Of a DNA stretch of 49,154 bases, positions 23,739-31,744 are shown piece after piece. How positions within the stretch are numbered: the first letter of the stretch is position 1; the number at the start of each line of letters is the position of its first letter. Location: positions 1-49,154 of the forward strand of contig CAJMPR010000027.1 in the NCBI GenBank assembly GCA_905215345.1. Direction: 5' to 3'. This DNA comes from an uncultured bacterium. Lineage in GTDB: Bacteria > Bacteroidota > Bacteroidia > Bacteroidales > Bacteroidaceae. A program made the position numbers and the translations under genes. A model generated the notes under the pieces. It saw nothing but the letters and a program-made list of their open reading frames with translations. It did no database searches and had not been told where the DNA came from.

Positions 23739-24860
23739 TTATTTTTTTTGAAATACACGCACATAATCTATCTCATAGGTGGCGGGAAGCGCAGAAGTAT
23801 CCACCCCTTGGGCTCCACCCCAATCACCACCCCAGGCAAGATTCAGTTTTAAATAGAACGGAGCATCGAAAGGCCAGGTATCTTTATTTCCCGCTTTATC
23901 GTTGTTAAAAGTAAAGTAACATTCTCCGTCAACATAACCTTTAATAAAATCTTCCGTCCATTCCAAAGCATATATATGGAAATCAGATTGCGCCGTAGAA
24001 ACTAATTTACTACCACTCTTTTGCGTATCGATTCCATGGTTATAAGCATTGCAATGTATCGTAGAAAGTATTACATTGGGATCATACCCTACTTCCTCCA
24101 TAATATCAATTTCTCCGTCACCCGGCCAGGATGCAAAGTTCTTCGGCATCATCCAGAAGGCAGGCCATGTTCCTTTACCTTTCGGCAACTTCAACCGCGC
24201 TTCAAAGTAACCGTATTTCCAGCTTTCAGTACTATTCATACGGGCAGACAGTACTTCACTGCCTTTTTCCCGGACTACAATTTTCAATATGCCATCCGTA
24301 ACAACTGCACAAGTATCTGTCCCCGAAAAACCTGCAACATAGCTTTGTATTTCATGATTACCCCAACCGTTATTCCCGGTTTCATACCACCAATGAGAAG
24401 TTTTGGGTAAAGCCGGTTTTCCATCAGCCAGACGGGTCTCTTTAAACTCATCTTGCCATACAAGCATATACCCTTCGGGTACATAATTCTCTATTTCACC
24501 TTTATCTTGTTTAAAGACGTACTCCTTTTGATAATCCTTACCAGCCGATAAAGACAATACGGCAGACCGTTCCTGATCCGTATTATTCTTTAGAACAGTA
24601 ATTTTCAATACTGTTTCACCGATGTTTCCACTGTTGGTTGAAAGTGAATACCAACTCTGTCCGTCCGGTTTTACACTCCATGCCGCAGTAGATTTTACAA
24701 TCACCGTTTGCGTTTCTCCTGCTGCCTTCATCTGTAAATCAGCAGGCGACAGCTCTATCACGATTTCTTTTCCAGCCGGTTCGCCCGATGCCGGTGTATC
24801 ATCACCGCATCCCATCAACATCAAAAACGGTACTACCCAAAAACAAGTCATAGCTTTCAT
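23739..24860 (-). CDS. GH16 endo-beta-glucanase lipoprotein with BACON domain
   Basis: 373 residues from this ATG, with lipobox LMGC (Cys18) followed by GDDTP, consistent with surface export. Residues about 30-110 form a BACON domain (VKSTAAWSVKPDGQSWYSLS, ending VFKQDKG). The rest is a GH16 jelly roll with the catalytic signature GEIDIMEEVG: Glu250 nucleophile, Asp252, Glu255 acid/base. The residue between Asp and Glu255 (the ExDxxE form) is typical of laminarinases and bacterial beta-1,3- or mixed-linkage glucanases. WKYGYFEARLKLPKGKGTWPAFWMMP is the substrate-cleft region. It is predicted to make the first cut in the polysaccharide at the surface. A longer frame starts 30 bases upstream, but MKAMTCF gives the proper lipoprotein signal. 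Confidence 0.93.
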   Translation of the reverse strand: MKAMTCFWVVPFLMLMGCGDDTPASGEPAGKEIVIELSPADLQMKAAGETQTVIVKSTAAWSVKPDGQSWYSLSTNSGNIGETVLKITVLKNNTDQERSAVLSLSAGKDYQKEYVFKQDKGEIENYVPEGYMLVWQDEFKETRLADGKPALPKTSHWWYETGNNGWGNHEIQSYVAGFSGTDTCAVVTDGILKIVVREKGSEVLSARMNSTESWKYGYFEARLKLPKGKGTWPAFWMMPKNFASWPGDGEIDIMEEVGYDPNVILSTIHCNAYNHGIDTQKSGSKLVSTAQSDFHIYALEWTEDFIKGYVDGECYFTFNNDKAGNKDTWPFDAPFYLKLNLAWGGDWGGAQGVDTSALPATYEIDYVRVFQKK

Positions 24861-24924
24861 ATTTAAAGTAATAAAAAGGCAGTTGCCCAAAGAGTAACCG
24901 CCTCTGTCATTATTAAGTTACTTC

Positions 24925-26424
24925 CTATTCACCAAATTCAAAATCATCAAAGAAGAATACACCCGGAACACTATGTCCTTCACTACCAAACTGAACAACA
25001 ATCTTGTCATAATCAACCCGATCACTCACACCGCTAAAGTCGAATTCTAATTCCAACCATTTATCTGTAGCAAGACCGGACTTCACTATTTCTGTTTGGG
25101 TTTCCCAGGCATTCCCCCCCTTCGAACTGTCTTGCAACTTCACAGCAACCTGTTTCAATAAGCTACCTCCGGTTACATAATCATTATAAGAAGGAATAAA
25201 CACTTTCAAACGTATTTTATTCTGAGCTGTCAAATCAAACAAGTAATCTTTAGTAGTGAATGATAAATTACTATATTGTGCATCTGATTTCAGATAACGA
25301 TATACTTTATCCGATTCATTCACCGGAACAGGAGCCGGATTATCAACCACACCACTCTTATCACCCATATCCTGAGCAACAAAGTTCAATACAGTTTTTC
25401 CTTCAAATCCTTCTTCCAGAGGTACAGCTTTCAGTGTTTTTACAATAGGAGGTTCACCTACATTCAAGTCTTCACGGCAATAGATAAACACCCAGTCCTG
25501 GTTTTCAACCGTATTATGCACACACAAAGCCATTGTTTCATCAGTCTGATAAATAATTTCATAAGTCTGAGTTCCACAATAATATCCCAAAGATGCATCG
25601 CCAGAAAGGGTTAACTTCGGGAACGCTCCACTTTCGTCAATAGCGAAATTATAATCTCCACCTGCATAGTCATAAACCGCATCTTCTCCCTCTTGAGCAG
25701 CACCCGGTTTACTATTGGCTATAGCCCAACGACCATATCCTTTACCAGCAGTTTCAACTTTCAACTTCAAACCTGATTGGGTAAAAGTAAACTTCATGTC
25801 ATAGAGTGACCATTTCTTTTTATCATCAGGAGCAGCACCCCAATATTCCTGTGCATAACTATTAATCGGACCTAATCCCATATGTCCCTTAATATTGCCG
25901 GCTACAATTGTCGGTTTCGGATCTTTATAAGTTCCTACGGCAGTCGAAACTTCTTTTGTGAAGTTATTATAGCGGTCGAACACCCAAACTTTTCCTTTGG
26001 CAGCACTTGCTCCTCCAGTCAAGTTATTATATGCCGGTTTATCGAGCAAGCTGAAATCATCATTATCAAAATGTAAAGGAATAACTTTAGAAACAGCATT
26101 ACCATCAGCTGTATATACAGTTAAAGTAACCGTATAATCTCCCTTTTCAGGATATTGCCCAACCGCTGTTTTATTTTTACTGGTGGCTCCATTTCCCAAA
26201 TCCCAAACAAATGAATAGGGGACATTGGTGTCGATAGTATTCGTAAATATTATCTCGTTATTACTTTTATCCGATACAGTTTGAGTATAAGTAACCTCTT
26301 CAAGAGAGATGGTTCCCATCGCTCCTAATGAGTGATCGTCATTTTCTTGCGGATCACAAGACGTCATTGCAAAGACAGTGAGCAATGCAACAAAGCCGGA
26401 TTTCAATATATTTTTCATATTCAT
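24925..26424 (-). CDS. PKD-domain surface glycan-binding lipoprotein (SusE position)
   Basis: 499-residue lipoprotein (lipobox MTSC, Cys23), with acidic DPQENDD after the cysteine. Residues about 38-120 are a PKD/Ig-like fold (SFVWDLGNGATSKNKTAVGQ, then YTVTLTVYTADG). A middle region (about 130-320) is rich in Trp and Tyr (KVWVFDRYNNF, KGYGRWAIA, ENQDWVFIYC). The C-terminal 150 residues look like a carbohydrate-binding jelly roll ending VPGVFFFDDFEFGE. The gene lies directly after susD, where surface glycan-binding proteins are encoded. The architecture resembles the laminarin/mixed-linkage-glucan SGBPs of other Bacteroides. It has no catalytic motif. Ligand identity is inferred from the neighbouring GH16 and GH3. 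Confidence 0.85.
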   Translation of the reverse strand: MNMKNILKSGFVALLTVFAMTSCDPQENDDHSLGAMGTISLEEVTYTQTVSDKSNNEIIFTNTIDTNVPYSFVWDLGNGATSKNKTAVGQYPEKGDYTVTLTVYTADGNAVSKVIPLHFDNDDFSLLDKPAYNNLTGGASAAKGKVWVFDRYNNFTKEVSTAVGTYKDPKPTIVAGNIKGHMGLGPINSYAQEYWGAAPDDKKKWSLYDMKFTFTQSGLKLKVETAGKGYGRWAIANSKPGAAQEGEDAVYDYAGGDYNFAIDESGAFPKLTLSGDASLGYYCGTQTYEIIYQTDETMALCVHNTVENQDWVFIYCREDLNVGEPPIVKTLKAVPLEEGFEGKTVLNFVAQDMGDKSGVVDNPAPVPVNESDKVYRYLKSDAQYSNLSFTTKDYLFDLTAQNKIRLKVFIPSYNDYVTGGSLLKQVAVKLQDSSKGGNAWETQTEIVKSGLATDKWLELEFDFSGVSDRVDYDKIVVQFGSEGHSVPGVFFFDDFEFGE

Positions 26425-26446
26425 TTCTTTTTAGAATTATACTTGA

Positions 26447-27994
26447 TTAATAATCGTTCTGTACCAATTCAAACTCTGTTCCTTTCGTCTTCTCTATTTC
26501 GCTCAACGGAATAGGGATAAACTTCTTATTGTCCGTATAGGTACGAACTGAATTATTCGTTGCATCATTCTCAGTCAATACAGTAGCCGCATCTCCCCAA
26601 CGTACCAAGTCATAGAAACGCATACCTTCACCCAAAAATTCTTTATGACGTTCGGCCTTAATGTTAACTTCTGTGGCCGGAATAGATTTATCGGCACCGA
26701 ATGCACGTCTGCGAATCTTATCAAAACAATCCTGTGCACTCACACCTTGTTGTTCGGCAACACCATACATTTTAACCAATTCAACGTAGTTCAACAGTGT
26801 TTCTGCATAACGGAAAATACGGAGATTATTACAATAATTCAAGTCCTGGTCTCCGGGAGGAGGATTGTATCCTGCACGAGCAGCATATTTACGCTGAAAT
26901 AAACCTGTATCTTGGAAACGGTGGCCATATTCCACTTCTTTCCAATTATTTATAGATGCATCCCGACGCAAATCACCTTCTTCATACATATCATAAGCAG
27001 ACTGGCGTACAGGGCCAAATCCCCAACCACCATTAAATACCTTATTAGGATCTTTCAATTCGTTCGGAGATATAAATGCCGGTAAGTTTGTACCATAACC
27101 AGCCCAACCGGTTGACCACGTCTTACCTTCGGGAAGCTGGTTACTCTCAAAAATAGATTCTTTACAAAATTCATTTTCATCCTCCCACATGGCATCAAAA
27201 TCGTCCATCAAATCATATTTACCACTTTTGATTATGGTAGCCATGTCATTCGCAACTTCAGCATATTTTTCTGTATCTTTCTGATACATTATCACACGGG
27301 CTTTCAACATTAATGCAGCAGCACGAGACGCGCGTCCTCTATCTCCACTTACTTCTCCCTTATCATTGTTATTAGTTGCCATCGCCATAGCCCCATCTTC
27401 ACATGCAATAGCAAGGTCTGCTATAATCTTGGCATAAACCTCATCAGCAGAAATTTGCTTAGTCATGTAAGGGTCTTTCAACGGTTCTTCAAAATAAGGA
27501 ATATTTCCATAAAACTTCCACAATAAGTGTACATAGTAGGCACGAAGGAAATGAGCTTCGGCATTATATTGTTTCAGTTTAGCATCAGGCACGCCTTCTG
27601 CATTGGCACAAGCCGTAATAGCATTGTTACAACGAGCCAATCCTGTAAAATATATTTTCCACAATCCACCCAGACTCTCAGCCGCACTCAAACTGAATTG
27701 CGACAATGAATACAAGGCTGCCTGGTCTCCTGCATCACCACCACCTTTATAGAGGTCGTCCGAACGGAGGTCTGACATAAATAAAACAGCATTATAGTTA
27801 TTATCGGCATAGCTATCAAACAAAAGTATCTGATAAGCCGAACCTAAACTTGCGAGAATAGTACCCTCATTGGCAGCCGCTCCTGCTTCGGGTTTATCTG
27901 TAGGACGAGAAGTCAAAAAGTCGTCACCGCAAGAAGTCGTCATCACTGCTGATGACAAAAGAACTGCGATAGTTAATATTTTATACTTTTTCAT
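26447..27994 (-). CDS. susD: SusD-family starch-binding-like outer-membrane lipoprotein
   Basis: 515-residue lipoprotein (lipobox TTSC, Cys22) followed by GDDFL, the usual SusD mature start. It is mostly alpha-helical with TPR-like repeats: the GSAYQILLFDSY helix, HFLRAYYVHLLWKFYGNIPYFEEP, RAAALMLKARVIMYQKD, and the C-terminal EINIKAERHKEF-type block here read as VNIKAERHKEFLGEGMRFYDLVRWG. SusD proteins form the lid over the SusC channel and bind the oligosaccharide outside the cell. It starts 20 bases after susC stops. Family assignment is firm; ligand specificity follows from context. Confidence 0.96.
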   Translation of the reverse strand: MKKYKILTIAVLLSSAVMTTSCGDDFLTSRPTDKPEAGAAANEGTILASLGSAYQILLFDSYADNNYNAVLFMSDLRSDDLYKGGGDAGDQAALYSLSQFSLSAAESLGGLWKIYFTGLARCNNAITACANAEGVPDAKLKQYNAEAHFLRAYYVHLLWKFYGNIPYFEEPLKDPYMTKQISADEVYAKIIADLAIACEDGAMAMATNNNDKGEVSGDRGRASRAAALMLKARVIMYQKDTEKYAEVANDMATIIKSGKYDLMDDFDAMWEDENEFCKESIFESNQLPEGKTWSTGWAGYGTNLPAFISPNELKDPNKVFNGGWGFGPVRQSAYDMYEEGDLRRDASINNWKEVEYGHRFQDTGLFQRKYAARAGYNPPPGDQDLNYCNNLRIFRYAETLLNYVELVKMYGVAEQQGVSAQDCFDKIRRRAFGADKSIPATEVNIKAERHKEFLGEGMRFYDLVRWGDAATVLTENDATNNSVRTYTDNKKFIPIPLSEIEKTKGTEFELVQNDY

Positions 27995-28014
27995 ATCGTA
28001 TTAATTTTAAGATG

Positions 28015-31000
28015 TTAGAACGTAATATTTGCACCTAAAGAAATAGTTCTTGATTGCGGATAAATACCCTTATCTACACCCAGTGTGGTATAGTTACCGG
28101 AAGCCAATTCCGGATCGAAACCATCATAACCGGTAAATGTCAAAAGGTTCTCAGCAGAAACATACACTCTCAGTCTTTGAACAGAGAATCTCTTTGTTAG
28201 AGAAGCAGGTAATGTATAACCCAGCTGAGCTGTCTTAAGACGTAAATAAGAACCATCTTTCACATACAATTCAGAAGAACGCCAGTTCTTGTTCGGATTA
28301 GCAGAAGTCATACGGGGAATATTGTTAGAAGTACCTTCGCCATGCCATCTGTCCATAATCCATGTAGGACGGTTCATAGCCGGAATATCACCACGTTGCG
28401 CAAAGTCATAAATATCATTTCCAACAGTTCCCTGGAAGAACAGATTAAGGTCAAACCCTTTCCAGTCAGCACCTAAAGTAAAACCGAATGTCCAGTCAGG
28501 CATACCTTTACCAATTTTGGTTCTGTCGTCATCATTCACTTTTCCGTCCTTATTATAGTCTACAAATCTAACGTCACCGGGACGTGCATCCGGTTGCATT
28601 TTTTCACCTTTATCATTTACATAAGCATCTATTTCAGCTTGGTTCTGGAACAAACCATTTGTCTTCATACCATAGAAATACGGCCAGATTTCACCATTCT
28701 TAGCATGAACATAATCGCCCACACCCGAAGCACCTGCTGATTCATAGTTCATTTCACCCGAAGCATTTCCCAGGTTAACCAACTTATTCTTAAGATAAGA
28801 AGCATTAGCAGAAATACGATAATTAAAGTCTTTGACAGAATCTTTCCAACCTGCTTCCAATTCGATACCCCAGTTCTCCATCTTACCTAAGTTGGACATC
28901 GGAGCACTTTGACCTACATAACTTGGAATTGGCTGATCCATTAACATACCATTGGTCTTCTTCTTGAAATAGTCAAAACCCAAGTTCAGTCTTGCATTAA
29001 AGAAACGGGCATCAAAACCAAAGTCAATTTGTTCTGATTCTTCCCATTTAATATTAGCGTTTGCAAGAGCGGCAGGAGATGAACCATATTGCATTACACC
29101 GCCTTTACTCTGATCGGCTACACTGTAACCACCACCGAAATAATAGTTTTGACCACCGTCCATCAACGCCGTATAACGGAAGTTACCAATGTTTTCATTA
29201 CCATTCTTACCCCAGCTGAAACGAATCTTAAATGAATCAAACCAAGACGGTTTTACATTTTCCAGATAAGGTTCGTTCCATACATTCCAACCTACGGATA
29301 CTGCCGGGAAAGTAGCCCACTTATGATCCGGTCCGAAACGTGAAGAACCGTCACGACGCATAGTGAATTGTAACATATAACGTTCAGCATAGTTATAATC
29401 CAAACGTCCGAAGTAGGAAGCCAAAGAGGTATGGTCATAACCATCCGTACCACCTTCTACACGTTCTTTATCACGATCACCGATTGCCGAGTTGATATTA
29501 GCTTTATTCGGATCAAGTTCCAGCAAGTCATAATCATAACCTTTCAACTTACGAACAGAATACTGTTGTGCCGATTGTCCTAATACAACTGTCAAATTAT
29601 GTTTTTCAGCAAATGTTTTATTGTAAGTCAATACGTTTTCAACCTGCCATTTATAACCTCTGTTCATCTCACTTGAAACCCAGCTCTGTTCGTTCTTCTT
29701 CATGGAGCCCATATAGTATTCAAAACCATATCCATCTTCACCCCAGAAAGCCAAGTCGGCACCATAGCTACTCTTGAATTTCAATCCTGGAAAAAGATCC
29801 AGTTCACCCCAGAATGAACCTACAAATTTATCTTCATTTTTATTTGTAACAGAGGGAGAATATAATTGCGCAACCGGATTAGCCAATTCCTGATAACCCG
29901 TAGGGGGTAAAGAGAAAACATTACCATCTTTATCTACAACAGCCGTAGGATATTGTTTCAAGATAGCTTCACCTTCTTCTTTAGAAGCATATACCGGAAC
30001 CAATGGAGAAAAAGCAATGGCGCTACCCAAGATTGAACCATATTCCGAGTTTGTTTCAATACCGGTAGAAGTTCCTCGTGAATAACCAATATTCACCCCT
30101 ACTTTCAATTTATTCAAGAACTTGCGTGAAGTATCTTCAAATACCGTATAAGTAGTATTGGACCTCAAGCTCCAACGCTTGTAGTTTGACTTACCATAGT
30201 CACCGCCAACAATACCTTCCTGATTAAAATAACCCAATGAAAGAAAATATTGTATCTTATCACTACCGCCGCTCATGCTTACCTGATGTTGCTGGATAGG
30301 TGCATCATAATTGAAAGTCTCATCCTGCCAGTCAGTACCTTTGCCGGCCGATGAAATTTGTTCCAGTGTATAACGCGGAGCATTACCATCATTTACATCC
30401 ATTTCGTTCATGATAGTCATATACTCGGTAGCATTCAATACAGATTTCTTTTTCCACGGATTCTGCCATCCATAACTAAAGTCGTAATTAATGGTGGTTT
30501 TACCGGAAGTACCAGTTTTGGTAGTAACCAACACTACCCCATTAGCGGCACGAGCACCATAGATTGCAGCCGAAGCGGCATCTTTCAAGATTTCAACAGA
30601 AGCAATATCCACAGGATTCAAGTAGTTGATACCACCGTCCACAGGCATACCGTCCACAATATACAATGGCTCAGAATTATTAACTGAACCTATACCACGG
30701 ATACGTACCTTAGAATCGGAACCCGGTTGACCGGAACTCTGAGTAATCTGCACACCGGATACCTTACCTTTTAATGCATCTTCAACACGCGACGGCTTTG
30801 CAGCATTCAGTTCGTCTGCACTTACACGGCTAATGGCAGCCGTTACCACACTTTTCTTTTGTACACCATAACCCACAACGATTACTTCATCCAGTGTTTC
30901 GGTATCTTCTTGAAGAACAATCTTAAAGGTGCGTTGACCTTTTACCGCGATTTCCTGCAGTTTAAATCCTATATAAGAAATAGAAAGAATGGCATCGGCG

Positions 31001-31197
31001 GGAACCGATAATGTGAAATCACCCTCTATACCGGTGATTGTACCAATGGAAGTGTTACCCTTCACTACCACATTTACTCCGGGCAACGGTTCATTATCCG
31101 AACCGCTTACCACTGTACCTTTTACCTGTATATCCTGTGCACATACAGAAGCCAAGGTAAAGCTTAACAGAAATAAAACTGATAATAACTTTTTCAT
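28015..31197 (-). CDS. susC: SusC-family TonB-dependent outer-membrane transporter
   Basis: 1060 residues from the preferred ATG at 31197. Order: signal peptide (MKKLLSVLFLLSFTLASVCAQ), carboxypeptidase-regulatory-like domain (GTVVSGSDNEPLPGVNVVVKGN), TonB box region (ETLDEVIVVGYGVQKK), plug (EDALKGKVSGVQITQSSGQPG, VRIRGIGSVNNSEPLYIVDG), then the 22-strand barrel ending SLGANITF with the terminal phenylalanine. It imports glycan oligosaccharides across the outer membrane using TonB energy. A longer frame to an ATG at 31260 is unlikely, because that ATG overlaps the -7 element at 31254-31261, so it would lie upstream of the transcript. It is the first gene of the operon susC-susD-SGBP-GH16-GH3. 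Confidence 0.95.
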   Translation of the reverse strand: MKKLLSVLFLLSFTLASVCAQDIQVKGTVVSGSDNEPLPGVNVVVKGNTSIGTITGIEGDFTLSVPADAILSISYIGFKLQEIAVKGQRTFKIVLQEDTETLDEVIVVGYGVQKKSVVTAAISRVSADELNAAKPSRVEDALKGKVSGVQITQSSGQPGSDSKVRIRGIGSVNNSEPLYIVDGMPVDGGINYLNPVDIASVEILKDAASAAIYGARAANGVVLVTTKTGTSGKTTINYDFSYGWQNPWKKKSVLNATEYMTIMNEMDVNDGNAPRYTLEQISSAGKGTDWQDETFNYDAPIQQHQVSMSGGSDKIQYFLSLGYFNQEGIVGGDYGKSNYKRWSLRSNTTYTVFEDTSRKFLNKLKVGVNIGYSRGTSTGIETNSEYGSILGSAIAFSPLVPVYASKEEGEAILKQYPTAVVDKDGNVFSLPPTGYQELANPVAQLYSPSVTNKNEDKFVGSFWGELDLFPGLKFKSSYGADLAFWGEDGYGFEYYMGSMKKNEQSWVSSEMNRGYKWQVENVLTYNKTFAEKHNLTVVLGQSAQQYSVRKLKGYDYDLLELDPNKANINSAIGDRDKERVEGGTDGYDHTSLASYFGRLDYNYAERYMLQFTMRRDGSSRFGPDHKWATFPAVSVGWNVWNEPYLENVKPSWFDSFKIRFSWGKNGNENIGNFRYTALMDGGQNYYFGGGYSVADQSKGGVMQYGSSPAALANANIKWEESEQIDFGFDARFFNARLNLGFDYFKKKTNGMLMDQPIPSYVGQSAPMSNLGKMENWGIELEAGWKDSVKDFNYRISANASYLKNKLVNLGNASGEMNYESAGASGVGDYVHAKNGEIWPYFYGMKTNGLFQNQAEIDAYVNDKGEKMQPDARPGDVRFVDYNKDGKVNDDDRTKIGKGMPDWTFGFTLGADWKGFDLNLFFQGTVGNDIYDFAQRGDIPAMNRPTWIMDRWHGEGTSNNIPRMTSANPNKNWRSSELYVKDGSYLRLKTAQLGYTLPASLTKRFSVQRLRVYVSAENLLTFTGYDGFDPELASGNYTTLGVDKGIYPQSRTISLGANITF

Positions 31198-31253
31198 AAG
31201 TTTTACTAAATTAAGATTAACGTTTCTCGGTAATATTCTCAAATCGAACAGTG

Positions 31254-31261
31254 CAAACATA
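31254..31261 (-). promoter_or_regulatory. -7 element of the PUL operon (susC promoter)
   Basis: TATGTTTG on the minus strand, predicting transcription from near 31247 and a leader of about 50 bases to the ATG at 31197. It has no good -33 TTG, as expected for an activator-dependent promoter. Direct repeats lie just upstream. Confidence 0.65.
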
Positions 31262-31302
31262 GAATAAAATGACGTGCAACAACGTTAATCCAATCATTCT
31301 TT

Positions 31303-31403
31303 AATACGCCAACTTAGAAAAAGTAATACGTCAACAATACGCCAAACAAAAATAATATCTTGATAATCAATATAAGTATACTACTTTTATAGAATACGCC
31401 AAC
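31303..31403 (-). promoter_or_regulatory. Four 11-bp direct repeats upstream of susC, candidate regulator sites
   Basis: On the minus strand the motif GTTGGCGTATT occurs at 31403-31393 and 31313-31303. Near copies lie at 31346-31336 (TTTGGCGTATT) and 31335-31325 (GTTGACGTATT), end to end. The distance from 31303 to 31325 is 22 bases and to 31336 is 33 bases, so three copies lie on one face of the helix. The nearest copy is about 42 bases upstream of the -7 element. Confidence 0.6.
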
Positions 31404-31421
31404 ATATGTTATACAACATAT
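31404..31421. repeat. ATATGTT/AACATAT inverted repeat in the susC upstream region
   Basis: 7-bp arms (31404-31410 and 31415-31421) around a 4-base centre, directly beside the outermost 11-bp repeat. It could be an operator half or chance A/T-rich pairing. Confidence 0.4.
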
Positions 31422-31676
31422 TTTAAGAAATTCATCAATTATTCAGGTTAAGAACTGATGGTTCTTGTTGTATTGTTAAAACATTAAAACACGGACATTC
31501 CTTAGCTCAATCGTTCATCATCAGTAAAAGGCCTCCGTAAATACGTGTTAGCTTCTGCGCCATAAAACGGACACAATATAATTAAATTAGAAGATAAGAT
31601 ATACTATCACTATCGTATATCTAAGGGTAACGTCAAAGATTTGCAGCAAGCGTACCGAAAAGGAAGGGAAAAACAG

Positions 31677-31742
31677 ATGATGCGTTCAGGACAAACAAAT
31701 GATGTATCCGGGGCAAACGAATGATGTGTTTCAAGACTATAT
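31677..31742. repeat. Three-unit degenerate 22-bp tandem repeat after the regulator gene
   Basis: ATGATG marks occur at 31677, 31699 and 31721, exactly 22 bases apart. The units share ATGATGyrTyC and CAAACRA positions, and the third is the most diverged. They sit just after the stop of the regulator gene (31745) in the 484-base gap before susC. The rest of that gap (31422-31676) shows nothing I can name. Confidence 0.65.
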
Positions 31743-31744
31743 TA

